Below are positions 45,301 to 56,483 of a stretch of DNA of 64,000 nucleotides, piece after piece (position 1 is the stretch's first letter; every line of letters starts with the position of its first letter). The position numbers and the translations under genes are program-made. This DNA is from CAYTBN01 sp964436045. Its GTDB lineage: Bacteria; Myxococcota_A; UBA796; UBA9615; CAYRNR01. Location: assembly GCA_964436045.1 (NCBI GenBank), contig CAYTBN010000034.1, positions 1 to 64,000 of the forward strand, given 5' to 3'. The notes beneath the pieces were generated by a model. It ran no database searches, had not been told where the DNA came from, and saw only the letters and a program-made list of their open reading frames with translations.

Positions 45301-46803
45301 TCAGGGCTCGAGCACGGCTCGGTAGAGGTGTACCTCCAGCGGATCGAAGGTCTCCTCGATGGCGCCGCCACCGGGCGGCAGCGTGCGAGCCTCCCCCACC
45401 ACCTCGATGTCCAGCGTGCCCGCCGGGAATCCCGAGATCTCCGCCCGAACCTCCTCGGTCGCCGCGTTGGTCGCCACGACAAATCGCGTGCCGTGGTGGT
45501 CCCAGGCGACGGCGTGGATCGCGGGGTACACGACGGGCGTGGGGTAGTAGATGGGCGTGAACTCGGGTCCCTGTTCCGGGCCTTGCAGGACCACCACATC
45601 GAGTTCGCCGTGGGCCACACCGTGCAGCACCGCCTCGCCGAAGCCCGCTTCGCCGCCGATCAGGTCGCCGACGCGGTAGACCTCCTCGCCCACGGCGGGG
45701 TCGAGCACGTTCTCGGCGTACCACCAGCCGAAGTACACGATCCCCAGGGCGCCTGAGGCGAGGGACTCGAAGGCATCGAAGCGCACCTCGGCGGGCGTGG
45801 GGTCGGCGGCTCCCTCGTAGCGGAAGATCGCCGGGATGCTGACCGGAACTCTGTCCGCCGTGGTGTAGCCGGCGTCGGCGATGGCCGCGAGGTTCTCCTC
45901 CATGCGCCAGCGAACCCATGCGTGGGGCTGGCCCGAGTAGTTGACGTAGGTGCCCGTGCCGATGATGTCGAGGTGGTCGACGTAGTGGGCGATGTCGTCG
46001 GCATGGTAGTGGCCCGGGATGTACATGTAGACCGGGCGACCGCCGGGGTCGTGGGCGCGGCACAGAGCGCTCAGGTCGACCACGGTGGCCATCTCGTCCG
46101 CGTACCAATAGCGCTGCTCCTCCGGGAGGTCCCACCAGCCCACCTGGGGCTGGGCGCCGAGCTCCTCGATGGCGGCGATGGTCTCCTCGGTGGTGGCCCC
46201 GAGGTCGATGTCGGCGAAGGTGTACAGCCCCGCCGCGGCGGCCCAGTCCTGCCACTCCTGGGTCGTGTAGTAGAGCGACGGATAGGTCTGGACCAGATTG
46301 AAGTGGCTGGCCGCCAGCGCCGCCATTGCCTCCTCGCTGTAGACCTCGTACATGCCGACGATGAACTGGTCGCCCGTCGGGATCAGGGCGCCGGGCTCGC
46401 TCACGTCGACATCCACCGCCGCGGCGGCGCCCCCCGCGGTCACGGTCAGCGTCAGTGCGCCTGGGGAACGGGGCACGAACCCGCAGTGCAGCAGCCCGGC
46501 GGCGGTGAGTTCGTCGCATTCGGCGGTGGCGTCCGCCGCGTCCAGGGCCGCCGTGGTCTCCCCGGAGACGTGGGCCAGCAGGTCGTAGCGGGTGCCCACG
46601 AACAGGGCCTCGGAGCCGGTGGGATTGAGGAGGATGACGGTCGCCGGGGTCACGTCGTCGTCGTCCCCCGTGTCGTCGTCCCCGGAGTCGTCGTCCCCGG
46701 AGTCGTCCGTCACGTCATCGTCCCCGTCGTCCCCCGTCGGGCATCCGGCCGGGAACAGCGCGACAGCGACCAGGGCGACCCAGGGACCGGCTCCTCGAAT
46801 CAA
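45301..46803 (-). CDS. Asp-linker lipoprotein with TIM-barrel glycosidase-like domain
   Basis: 500 residues. The TTG at 46803 has GGGAG seven bases upstream and starts a signal ending in PAGC. A DDDVTDDSGDDDSGDDDT linker follows, then a BIG-like domain (~55-125). Residues ~130-430 read like a (beta/alpha)8 glycoside hydrolase (GMYEVYSEEAMAALAASHFNLVQTY, YMYIPGHYHADD, ALGIVYFGWWYAENV), and a C-terminal beta domain closes it. No exact GH family assigned; catalytic acids uncertain. Confidence 0.65.
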   Translation of the reverse strand: MIRGAGPWVALVAVALFPAGCPTGDDGDDDVTDDSGDDDSGDDDTGDDDDVTPATVILLNPTGSEALFVGTRYDLLAHVSGETTAALDAADATAECDELTAAGLLHCGFVPRSPGALTLTVTAGGAAAAVDVDVSEPGALIPTGDQFIVGMYEVYSEEAMAALAASHFNLVQTYPSLYYTTQEWQDWAAAAGLYTFADIDLGATTEETIAAIEELGAQPQVGWWDLPEEQRYWYADEMATVVDLSALCRAHDPGGRPVYMYIPGHYHADDIAHYVDHLDIIGTGTYVNYSGQPHAWVRWRMEENLAAIADAGYTTADRVPVSIPAIFRYEGAADPTPAEVRFDAFESLASGALGIVYFGWWYAENVLDPAVGEEVYRVGDLIGGEAGFGEAVLHGVAHGELDVVVLQGPEQGPEFTPIYYPTPVVYPAIHAVAWDHHGTRFVVATNAATEEVRAEISGFPAGTLDIEVVGEARTLPPGGGAIEETFDPLEVHLYRAVLEP

Positions 46804-46871
46804 GGCGTTTCTCCCGTCCCGGCAGCGTACCGGCAGACTGCGGCAATAGCCATCGGGGCGCCTCCACGGTC

Positions 46872-46877
46872 TATGAT
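46872..46877 (+). promoter_or_regulatory. Putative -10 box TATGAT
   Basis: Five of six bases match TATAAT, 43 bases before the isochorismatase-family start. No clear -35 box. Confidence 0.4.
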
Positions 46878-46920
46878 CCGGGCTCTCGGGCTGCGTCCCA
46901 TCACGAGGGGAGAACCGGCG

Positions 46921-47469
46921 ATGCATGATCTGACGCGCCAGGACTCGGCGTTGCTGCTGATCGACATGCAACAGAAGCTGTTGCCGACGATCCACCGTCA
47001 CGAGTCCGTGACCAGGGCCTGCGAGGACCTGATCGCCGGCCTGGCCCTGCTGGAGGTGCCGGTACTCCTCACCGAACAGTACCGCCGCCTCCTGGGGCCG
47101 ACCGTGGATTGTCTCCGGGATCGGTTGCCAGAGGTTGAGCCGCTGCCCAAGATGACCTTCGACTGCTGTGGCGAGCCCGCGATCGTCGATGCGCTGGAGC
47201 GACTGGGACGGCGACAGCTCATCGTCGCGGGGATCGAGACCCACGTGTGCGTGCTGCAGACCGCGTGCTCGCTGGCGCGGATGGGCTACCAGGTCTTCCT
47301 GGCCGCAGACGCCTGTGGCTCGCGCAAGCCCGAGGACCGGGCGCTGGCCCTGCAACTGATGCATGCGCAGGGAGTGACGGTGGCCACGGTCGAGATGCTG
47401 GTCTTCCAGCTGCTGGGGACCGCCGAGGGCCGGGCCTACAGGCAGTTCGTCAAGATCCTGAAGCGTTGA
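46921..47469 (+). CDS. Isochorismatase-family cysteine hydrolase
   Basis: 182 residues. The catalytic triad of the family is visible as Asp15 (LLLIDMQ), Lys77 (LPKMTFD) and Cys110 (ETHVCVLQT). Length and the GIETHVCVLQTA segment resemble YcaC-like hydrolases, whose natural substrates are mostly unknown. ATG 46921 follows GGGGAG. It is 13 bases before acs and likely cotranscribed. Confidence 0.85.
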   Translation: MHDLTRQDSALLLIDMQQKLLPTIHRHESVTRACEDLIAGLALLEVPVLLTEQYRRLLGPTVDCLRDRLPEVEPLPKMTFDCCGEPAIVDALERLGRRQLIVAGIETHVCVLQTACSLARMGYQVFLAADACGSRKPEDRALALQLMHAQGVTVATVEMLVFQLLGTAEGRAYRQFVKILKR

Positions 47470-47482
47470 GAGGGAGGAGATC

Positions 47483-49231
<1,749 letters not shown>

Positions 49232-49291
49232 GTCGGCGGCGCGGGTACCTCGACGAACACAAAGGTCTGTGGACCCCGCTGACGAGCCTGT

Positions 49292-49297
49292 TATAGT
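49292..49297 (+). promoter_or_regulatory. Putative -10 box TATAGT
   Basis: Five of six bases match TATAAT. It leaves a leader of about 75 nt before the helicase start. Cold-shock-type control through the leader is possible but not shown. Confidence 0.4.
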
Positions 49298-49378
49298 CCG
49301 CCGTCTTCTTCGCCCGCCGCCTTCGTCGTCGCGAAAAGTCCGTCGCGCCCGACGATCCCTCGCCCCGGAGGCTGCCCG

Positions 49379-51268
49379 ATGACCGGTTCCGACCAGACGC
49401 CCCCGTCCGACAACACGGATGCGCCGGACAGCACCGAGGCGCCCGTCCTCGACCGCGCGGCGCGACGGAAGGCGAAGAAGGTGCGGCGCAAGGCCGAGAA
49501 GGCCGCTGCCCGAGCCGCTGCCCGCGCGGCGGCGCGAGGGGAGACTCCGTCGCCCGGGCCGACCCCGCCGCCCGAGCCGCCCCCGGCACCCGAGGACACA
49601 CCGGCCGAGTCGGCGTTCGCCGCGTTCGGCCTGCGGTCCGAGCTGCTCGCCTCGGTCGAGGCGCAGGGGTTCGAGCAGCCCACACCGATCCAGGCGGCGG
49701 CCATCCCGCCGTTGCTCGAGGGGCGCGACGTCATCGGCCAGGCCCAGACGGGCACGGGCAAGACGGCCGCCTTCGCGTTGCCGATCCTGCAGCGGATCGA
49801 CCCCTCGCGAAGGGTCGTCCAGGCGATCGTGCTGGTGCCGACCCGCGAGCTCGCGAACCAGGTGTCGGCCGCGGTCGCCACGTTGGCCCGTCCGCTGGGC
49901 GGGATCGCGGTGCTCCCGGTCTACGGTGGCCAGGCGATCTTCACCCAGCTCAAGGGGCTGAAGCGCGGTGTCCACGTCGTCGTCGGCACCCCGGGCCGGG
50001 TCATGGACCACCTGCGGCGCGAGTCCCTGTCCCTCGCCGACACGACGACCGTGGTCATCGACGAGGCCGACGAGATGCTCAAGATGGGGTTCATCGAGGA
50101 CGTCGAGTGGATCCTGGAGCACGCGCCCGGGTCCGACGTGCGCCAGACCGCGCTGTTCTCTGCGACCCTGCCGCGGCTGGTCCGGCGCGTCGCCGATCGT
50201 CACCTGACCGAACCCCTCGCCATCGCCATCGAGCCCGGCACGCCGGCGATCGCGACCATCGACCAGCGGTTCATCTGGGCCCACGAGGATCGAAAGCTCG
50301 ACACCCTGTGCCGCCTGCTCGAGGTCGAGGAGGGGGACGCGGCGCTGGTCTTCACGCGGACGCGGGCGGGCTCCTCCCGGCTCGCGGACTCCCTCACCGC
50401 CGAGGGATTTGCCGCCGAGGCCCTCCATGGCGACATGAACCAGACCCACCGCGAGAGCGTGCTGCGCAGGCTGCGCAGCGGGGACGTGCGGATCGTCGTG
50501 GCGACGGACGTGGCCGCGCGCGGGCTGGACGTCGACGCCATCGCGCTGGTGGTGAACTACGACGCCCCCGGTGACGCCGAGACCTACGTCCACCGCATCG
50601 GTCGCACCGGTCGGGCCGGCCGCGCGGGCGTCTCGGTGTTGTTTCTGAACCCGGCGCAGCGGCGCGTGCTGGCGGGGATCCAGCACTATACGGGTCAGCG
50701 GCTGACGGCGGTCCGCGCGCCGACGGCGCAGGACGTCGTGGACCACCGAGTCGGCCGCTTCAAGGCCGCTGTCGAGCGGACGATCGCGAACGCGGACCTG
50801 GACGCCTACCGGCAGGTGGTCGAGGACGTCGCCCGTGAGGGGTCCCACGAGATGGCGATGGTGGCCTCCGCGATGGCCCACCTCGCGGCCGCTGGCCGGC
50901 CGCTGTTCGCCGAGCCCGAGCCGGAGCCGCCGCCACGCACCTCGCCACGGCGGACAGCCGACCGCGGATCCAAGGGGCCGCGCGGGCCGAGGGCGGACGT
51001 GGTCTCCCTGGTCCTGTCGGTGGGAAGCGAGGCCGGTGTCGGACCCGGCGACATCGTCGGCGCCATCGCCAACGAGGCGGGCGTCCCGGGCCGCGCGATC
51101 GGCTCCATCGACATCGGCGACCGCACGACCTTTGTCGAGATCAGCTCCAAGCACGTGAAGCAAGTGCTGTCCCGCGTCGAGGGCGCCAAGATCCGCGGCC
51201 GGCGGACGCACATCCGCCCCGCCCGCTCCGGCGAAGGCGGCTGGCGCCCCCCGCGTCGCCGCCCCTGA
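49379..51268 (+). CDS. deaD: DEAD-box RNA helicase with DbpA-like RNA-binding domain
   Basis: 629 residues. A charged Ala/Arg/Pro-rich N-terminal extension (~1-78) is followed by the Q motif (GFEQPTPIQ), AQTGTGKT, PTRELANQ, TPGRVMD, DEAD, SAT, then ARGLD and HRIGRTGRAGR in the second half. The C-terminal ~525-605 is a DbpA-type RNA-binding domain ending in a basic tail. Its role is ribosome assembly or mRNA turnover. ATG 49379 has GGAGG eight bases upstream. Confidence 0.92.
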   Translation: MTGSDQTPPSDNTDAPDSTEAPVLDRAARRKAKKVRRKAEKAAARAAARAAARGETPSPGPTPPPEPPPAPEDTPAESAFAAFGLRSELLASVEAQGFEQPTPIQAAAIPPLLEGRDVIGQAQTGTGKTAAFALPILQRIDPSRRVVQAIVLVPTRELANQVSAAVATLARPLGGIAVLPVYGGQAIFTQLKGLKRGVHVVVGTPGRVMDHLRRESLSLADTTTVVIDEADEMLKMGFIEDVEWILEHAPGSDVRQTALFSATLPRLVRRVADRHLTEPLAIAIEPGTPAIATIDQRFIWAHEDRKLDTLCRLLEVEEGDAALVFTRTRAGSSRLADSLTAEGFAAEALHGDMNQTHRESVLRRLRSGDVRIVVATDVAARGLDVDAIALVVNYDAPGDAETYVHRIGRTGRAGRAGVSVLFLNPAQRRVLAGIQHYTGQRLTAVRAPTAQDVVDHRVGRFKAAVERTIANADLDAYRQVVEDVAREGSHEMAMVASAMAHLAAAGRPLFAEPEPEPPPRTSPRRTADRGSKGPRGPRADVVSLVLSVGSEAGVGPGDIVGAIANEAGVPGRAIGSIDIGDRTTFVEISSKHVKQVLSRVEGAKIRGRRTHIRPARSGEGGWRPPRRRP

Positions 51269-51321
51269 GCCGGGCCGGCTTCGTGGCCATCGCACCGTTG
51301 CTCTGGGGCAACCTGGGCAAG

Positions 51322-52977
51322 CTACTGGTCGGGGTGGTGACCGGTCACCAGAAGCTCCCGCACGATCTCGTGGAAGTTCCCGCTGGCGCGCAGCTCGGTG
51401 AGGATGGCGTAGAGCCCGAACCAGAGCCGGTTGAAGAACAGGAACTCCCGGGGCAGGCCGATCTTGCGCATCTCCGGGTTCTTGAGCAGCAGGGGCCAGA
51501 CCCCGCGGACGTACTCGGGCTCGAAGGTGAAGACCCTGTCGCGGAGCCAGGGTCGCTGTACGTACTGTTCGACCCTCAGCCACTCGTCCGCAGAGAACTC
51601 CACGCCGGGAGGGGCGTAGCCCAGGGCGCGGACGGCGTGGGTGAGCGCCTGGGCGTCCCCCTGGATCGTCGCCGCGAGGAAGTCCCGGAAATGGCCGTGC
51701 TTGGCGTCCGGGATGTGCTTCACGCAGCCGTAGTCGAGGAACGCGACGGTGCCATCGTCGCCGAAGATGTAGTTCCCCGGGTGGGGATCTCCGTTGAACA
51801 GGCCGTGTCCGAAGAACGAGACCAGCATGTTCTCGAGCATCGCGTAGCCAGCGCGGTCCTTGCTGGACTGGGATGCCCCGGCGACGAATTCGTCGAAGCG
51901 CTGGCCGGCGATGAACTCGGTGGTGATGACCCGCTCGGTGCAGAACTCCTCGAAGACCCGGGGCACGACGATGATGTCGTGGCCCTTCCAGAGCTCGCCG
52001 AACTCCCGCTGGTTGGCGGCTTCCAGCCGGTAGTCGCACTCCTCGAGCATGACCTGCAGCAGCTCGTCGCGGAGGTCCGATCGCTTCACGTGGGGGAACA
52101 GCAGCTGGCCGAAGGCGAACAGGACCGCGCCATTGCCGATGTCGGCCCGCATCGCGTCGGCGATCCCGGGGAACTGGACCTTGACCACAGCCTCCCGTCC
52201 GTCCGGGAGGGTGCCCCGGTGCACCTGCCCGATGCTGGCCGCCGCCAGCGGCTCGCGGTCGAACGAGGCGAAGAGCACGTCCGGTGGTGTCCCCAGCTGC
52301 TCGACGAGCCGGTAGCTGCCCATCTGGCGGGCGTCCTGTATCTGGCGCCCCAGCCGGTACGTGATGCTGGCGGCCACGACGGCGGTGGCCACGGCCAGCA
52401 CGGTCGGCCCGAACAGCTTGAGCGAGGTCAGGAGGTCCGGCACGGGATCGCCCCGCAGCGCCGCGGCGACGCCGAACACCAGCGGGTCCATCAACGCCGC
52501 AGCGGTGGAGGTGTACAGCGTCCGGGTCGGCGTGCTCGGCACGAACACGGCGAAGATGATGATCCATACGGCCACGCCGGACCAGCGGACCTCGACCGCC
52601 CCCGATGGCCCCTGCATGCCGTACTCGCACACCCCGATCGCCGCGGCCATCAGCAGCTGGTAGGGGAGGGCGAGCGCGATGATCTGGTGGGGTGCGTCCC
52701 GCCTGTACCACGAGAAGGCGAAGATCAGGATCGACAGCGTCAGCGCGATCCCGGCGGCGATCACGACCGGCACCGCAGGCCCGATGCCGCGCTGGTCCAT
52801 GTCGCCGAAGTGGTTTTGGACGCTGAGCAGGCAGAAAGCCAGCAGGGTGGCCACGGTGATCAGCCCCAGCTTGCCGACCCGGCTCGCAGCGCTGGCGCGA
52901 AGCTCGGCGGGCAGCGCCCGGCGGGGCGACCAGGTCCAGTCCGCCTTCGCCGACTCCCGCGCCAGGATCCGCCGCAC
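51322..52977 (-). CDS. Chimeric membrane / ABC1(UbiB)-type kinase-like protein
   Basis: 551 residues. Residues 1-185 carry about six membrane helices like the sensor part of some Ser/Thr kinases, ending in RQMGSYRLVEQLG, which is how a eukaryotic-type Ser/Thr kinase domain begins. The sequence then switches to an ABC1/UbiB fold: AAASIGQVHRG (Ala-rich loop), VVKVQFPGI (Lys), EECDYRLEAANQ, NGDPHPGN and LDYG. The KxGQ motif that precedes the fold in genuine UbiB proteins is missing. It looks like a fusion at equivalent kinase loops. GTG 52977 sits inside a perfect palindrome. No quinone gene nearby. Confidence 0.65.
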   Translation of the reverse strand: MRRILARESAKADWTWSPRRALPAELRASAASRVGKLGLITVATLLAFCLLSVQNHFGDMDQRGIGPAVPVVIAAGIALTLSILIFAFSWYRRDAPHQIIALALPYQLLMAAAIGVCEYGMQGPSGAVEVRWSGVAVWIIIFAVFVPSTPTRTLYTSTAAALMDPLVFGVAAALRGDPVPDLLTSLKLFGPTVLAVATAVVAASITYRLGRQIQDARQMGSYRLVEQLGTPPDVLFASFDREPLAAASIGQVHRGTLPDGREAVVKVQFPGIADAMRADIGNGAVLFAFGQLLFPHVKRSDLRDELLQVMLEECDYRLEAANQREFGELWKGHDIIVVPRVFEEFCTERVITTEFIAGQRFDEFVAGASQSSKDRAGYAMLENMLVSFFGHGLFNGDPHPGNYIFGDDGTVAFLDYGCVKHIPDAKHGHFRDFLAATIQGDAQALTHAVRALGYAPPGVEFSADEWLRVEQYVQRPWLRDRVFTFEPEYVRGVWPLLLKNPEMRKIGLPREFLFFNRLWFGLYAILTELRASGNFHEIVRELLVTGHHPDQ

Positions 52978-52986
52978 GTGCGGCGG
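52969..52986. repeat. Perfect 18-bp palindrome over the start codon
   Basis: CCGCCGCACGTGCGGCGG is self-complementary and includes the GTG start of the ABC1-like gene. In mRNA it could hide the start codon; in DNA it could bind a dimeric protein. Confidence 0.5.
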
Positions 52987-53098
52987 CGGTTTCGGTAGCC
53001 CTCTCGGTGCTACGCTACCCCTCTTCGAGTGGGATCATCATATCCCCGGAGCAGCGGCCCATTCTTGGGCAACGACGGGGGCGGGCCCACGCCCCGGC

Positions 53099-53848
53099 TC
53101 AGACGACGAAGGCGACGCCCTTGTAGGCGGGCTGGGCGGCGCAGAGGTCGCCGTCCACCAGCCAGTCTTCCATCTCGGCGTACGGCTCGTCTTCGAACCC
53201 ACCCACCTCACAACATTCGACCATCGACTCGAGGGCTCCGGCGATCTCGGCCTCGGTGCCGTTCTCGAACAGGGCGGTGAGCCCCTCTGACCAGTCCTGG
53301 TTCAGGTCGGCCAGGCAGGCGCAGAGGTAGTCCTTGGTGTCCTCGGAGACCTCGCTGGCGTCGAGGGTGGTCCAGAGCACCGAGCCGTCGTTCAGCCCGC
53401 ACTCCAGCTCCTCGCCGTCGTCGTCGTCGTCGGCCGGCGGCAACATGTCGCAGCCGGCCGCGGCCAGCCCCAGCAAGAAGAACCCGATGGCTGCGGTCGC
53501 CGGGGCGCCCGTGGCGAACCGTCGCATCGCGGTCAGCCCGCCGGGCGTCTCGTCACCCGGCAGTGCCTCGCGCACCGACCGCAGGACGTCGTCCAGCGCA
53601 GCCGGCGAGAGCAGCTCCGCGCCCGGCGCGGGCAGCCGCCCGTCGTCCCGGGCCGCCGCGCCCATCTCCCGGAGCAGCTCGGCCAGCGGCTCCCAGAACG
53701 TCGGGTCGTCACGGCGGGCCTTGAGGCAGCCGTAGAGCGCCCCGTAGGTCTCGTCCAGCCCCGACCAGGGCTTCAGCGCCACCCCCTGGCTCGCCAGGAA
53801 GTCCCGCACCCGGTGCGTCACCGTCGGTCGAATCGCTGCCTGCTCCAT
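53099..53848 (-). CDS. Protein with internal lipobox-like segment, unknown function
   Basis: 249 residues. ATG 53848 follows GGGAGGACGAG. Residues 1-108 are a soluble helical part. A hydrophobic helix at ~115-132 ends in AAAGC and an ADDDDDG stretch, and then a Cys-rich tail (CACLADLN, MVECCEVGG, GDLCAAQ). This looks like a lipoprotein leader placed in the middle, i.e. a fusion of a cytosolic segment with a lipoprotein-like part, or a single-pass membrane protein with an outside tail. Family not recognised. Confidence 0.6.
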   Translation of the reverse strand: MEQAAIRPTVTHRVRDFLASQGVALKPWSGLDETYGALYGCLKARRDDPTFWEPLAELLREMGAAARDDGRLPAPGAELLSPAALDDVLRSVREALPGDETPGGLTAMRRFATGAPATAAIGFFLLGLAAAGCDMLPPADDDDDGEELECGLNDGSVLWTTLDASEVSEDTKDYLCACLADLNQDWSEGLTALFENGTEAEIAGALESMVECCEVGGFEDEPYAEMEDWLVDGDLCAAQPAYKGVAFVV

Positions 53849-54178
53849 CTCGTCCTCCCGTCGCCTGTGCCCTGCGCGGACATCCTACCAGGGATGGACC
53901 TCCCCTCGGTAGGGCATTGCAGCTCACCCGGGTCGGCGCACTGGTACTCTGGAAGACGATGGAGAACCGACCACCCGTCGCCCCGCCCCCCACTTCTCCC
54001 CCAGACCCGTCAGCGCGATGACCTCGTCGACTGGCCGGCCCTGGCGGTAATTGGCGCTGAGCGCGAACGCCGCGGAGTGACGGCGGAGCGAAACAAGGGC
54101 TTGACGCCTCCGCCCGCCGGGGAGACTGTTCAGCGTCCGGGACCGAATCCCCAACGACCCATTCGAGGACGATTCCCC
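53849..54178. other. Intergenic region upstream of purC
   Basis: 330 bases with no convincing gene. A -35-like TTGACG at 54101-54106 with GACTGT 17 bases later (54124-54129) might start purC. No riboswitch-like fold was recognised. Confidence 0.4.
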
Positions 54179-55015
54179 ATGGCCAAGCTGAAGATCGCCG
54201 AAGGCAAGACCAAGACCATCTGGCAGGACCCCGACGACGACCTCCGCGTGCTGATCGAGGGCAAGCCCGACATCACCGCCGGTGACGGCGCCAAGCGCGA
54301 TGTCATCGATGGCAAGGACGTGCTGGCCACGGCCACGACGGTCAACTGCTTCGCGTTGCTGGCGCAGGCCGGGGTCGAGTCCCATTTCGTCGACCGGGTG
54401 GACGAGCGCACGTTCCGCGCCCTCAAGCTGCAGATGCTGCCCATCGAGGTGGTGGTCCGGCGCGTCGCCACGGGCTCGTACCTCAAGCGCGACAAGGAGA
54501 TCCCCGAGGGCACGGTCTTCGACGACCTGAAGGTCGAGTTCTTCTTCAAGGACGATGCACGCCACGATCCGCTGATGCTTTGGCACGAGGACGGGTACTT
54601 CGAGCTTCACCACCCCAAGAAGCCGGTGGGGCTGGAGCAATACGAGAACCTCACGCCCGACGACATCGTCGAGGGAGCCACGCGCGCCCAGCTCGAGGAC
54701 GTGTGGATGCCCTACCAGAAGCAGACCGCGATCCGGGTCTTCGAGGCCCTGGAGAGGGCCTGGGCGGGCATCGGCGTGACGCTGGTGGACTTCAAGATCG
54801 AGTTCGGCCTGCACCAGGTGGACGGCCGCACCGCGATCTTCCTCGGCGACGTGATCGACAATGACTCGTGGCGGCTGTGGCCGGGCGGCGACAAGGCGCA
54901 GCGGATGGACAAGGACAACTACCGCGAGCTCGCCGAGTCCGCCGGGTCGGCGCTGGCCGACGTCAAGAAGAAGTACGCGTGGGTCGCCGAGGCGACGGCG
55001 CAGCTCCTCGGGTGA
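54179..55015 (+). CDS. purC: Phosphoribosylaminoimidazole-succinocarboxamide synthase
   Basis: 278 residues. The SAICAR synthetase pattern is clear: KIAEGKTKTIWQ, TAGDGAKRDVIDGKD (ATP loop), VVVRRVATGSYLKR, and VDFKIEFGL...IFLGDVIDNDSWRLWP near the end. It joins CAIR and aspartate in purine synthesis, cytosolic. ATG 54179; GAGGA lies ten bases upstream. No other pur genes adjoin, but guaD follows on the same strand. Confidence 0.93.
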   Translation: MAKLKIAEGKTKTIWQDPDDDLRVLIEGKPDITAGDGAKRDVIDGKDVLATATTVNCFALLAQAGVESHFVDRVDERTFRALKLQMLPIEVVVRRVATGSYLKRDKEIPEGTVFDDLKVEFFFKDDARHDPLMLWHEDGYFELHHPKKPVGLEQYENLTPDDIVEGATRAQLEDVWMPYQKQTAIRVFEALERAWAGIGVTLVDFKIEFGLHQVDGRTAIFLGDVIDNDSWRLWPGGDKAQRMDKDNYRELAESAGSALADVKKKYAWVAEATAQLLG

Positions 55016-55194
55016 TCCGCTCCACGCGAGTGGCTGCATGACTCCCCCGTAGCTCCAGCCGAACCCGCTACGAGCTGATTGATCCTCCCCGCGCTGAACC
55101 GCCCCGGAATTGGGGAGCAGACACGCCGTGTGTGGATCAAACTGAACAAGGCGGGGGAAGGATGCCACCCGGGGCTGCTGTCGATCAAAGAGGC

Positions 55195-55200
55195 TACAAT
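55195..55200 (+). promoter_or_regulatory. Putative -10 box TACAAT
   Basis: Five of six bases match TATAAT, 11 bases before ATG 55212. If used, transcription begins within a few bases of that codon, which argues for the second ATG (55227) or a near-leaderless message. Confidence 0.45.
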
Positions 55201-55211
55201 GCCTCGACACA

Positions 55212-56483
55212 ATGCGGACGGGTGACATGACCGAAACGATCAGCCGGCCCCTGCGCGGTCGTGTACTTGAGCCCCATCCCACCGAGCATCGCCTGATGCC
55301 TCGTACCGATGTACTGATCCAGGTGGGCCCCGACGGGAAAATCGCCTCGGTGGAGGACGCGCCGCCCGAATGCGACATCCCCGAGACCTGGCCGGGGGCG
55401 GTCCTCCTACCCGGGTTCGTCGACACCCACCTACATTTCCCCCAGACACGCATCATCGGCAGCGCCAGTGGCCCCTTGCTTCCCTGGCTGGAGGGGGCGG
55501 TGTTCCCTCAAGAGGCGCTGTTCGCCGACAGAGACTACGCCGAGTCCGTGGCGACCGAGTTCTGCGACGCCATGCTCGCGCAGGGCACCACGTCGGCTGC
55601 AGTCTTCAGCTCCAGCCACCTCGGCGCCACCGACGCCCTCTTCGAGGAACTCGCCCGCCGGGACATGCGCGTCATGGCCGGCCTGACCCTGATGAACCGG
55701 GGCGCGCCGCCGGCCCTGCTGGTTGACGTGGATCCGGCCATGGAGGCCGGCGAGGAGCTCATCCGGCGGTGGCACCACCACGGCGATGGCAGGCTCCGCG
55801 TGTGCGTCACCCCCCGCTTCGCGCTGAGCTGTGATGCGACGATGATGAGCCGTGCTGCGGACCAGGCTGCAAGGCATGGCCTGTGGGTGCAGACTCACCT
55901 CTCGGAGAACATCGAGGAGCTACGCCGGACCGCGGACGCCTTCCCCGATGCCGCCGACTACCTGGCCGTGTACGAGGACCTCGGTCTGATGGGCGAGAAA
56001 TCGATCGTGGCCCACTGCATCCACCTGTCTGACGACGAGTGGGAGCGGCTGGCCCGGCGCGATGCCGTGGTCGCCCACTGTCCGGACAGCAACTTCTTCC
56101 TCGGCAGCGGATGTATGCCCCTGGCCAAGGCTCTGGCCCTGGGAATTCGTGTCGGCCTGGGGACGGATATGGGCGCGGGTCGCACCTTCTCCATGCGGCG
56201 GGTGGCCGCCGCGGCCTACGATGCGGCCCTGTTGGCGGCCGAACCCGTCGCCCCCGAGACCCTGCTATGGCTCGCCACCCGTGGCGGTGCCATCGCCCTG
56301 GGGCAGGAGCAGAGGACCGGTTGTCTTGCTGCGGGCTTCGAGGCCGACCTGGTCGCCGTCGACGTGCCCGCGGCCACCGCCGCCGCCGATCTCGTCGACG
56401 CGCTGCTGTTCCGACACGACAGCGGGCCAGCTCGGGCGACCATGGTCCACGGCCGGGTCCTCTGGTCCAGGACCGGTGGGTGA
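55212..56483 (+). CDS. guaD: Guanine deaminase
   Basis: 423 residues of the amidohydrolase superfamily. Metal ligands in PGFVDTHLHFPQ (the PQ after the His pair is typical of guanine deaminase), HLSEN, IVAHCIHLSD and GLGTDMGAG. It turns guanine into xanthine. The start is ATG 55212 or, with GGACGGG before it, ATG 55227; the protein family begins after both. It lies ~200 bases after purC on the same strand. Confidence 0.9.
   Translation: MRTGDMTETISRPLRGRVLEPHPTEHRLMPRTDVLIQVGPDGKIASVEDAPPECDIPETWPGAVLLPGFVDTHLHFPQTRIIGSASGPLLPWLEGAVFPQEALFADRDYAESVATEFCDAMLAQGTTSAAVFSSSHLGATDALFEELARRDMRVMAGLTLMNRGAPPALLVDVDPAMEAGEELIRRWHHHGDGRLRVCVTPRFALSCDATMMSRAADQAARHGLWVQTHLSENIEELRRTADAFPDAADYLAVYEDLGLMGEKSIVAHCIHLSDDEWERLARRDAVVAHCPDSNFFLGSGCMPLAKALALGIRVGLGTDMGAGRTFSMRRVAAAAYDAALLAAEPVAPETLLWLATRGGAIALGQEQRTGCLAAGFEADLVAVDVPAATAAADLVDALLFRHDSGPARATMVHGRVLWSRTGG

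Noticed and set aside
53849..54178. Purine riboswitch upstream of purC
   Set aside because: No conserved purine-riboswitch core or alternative terminator could be recognised by eye.
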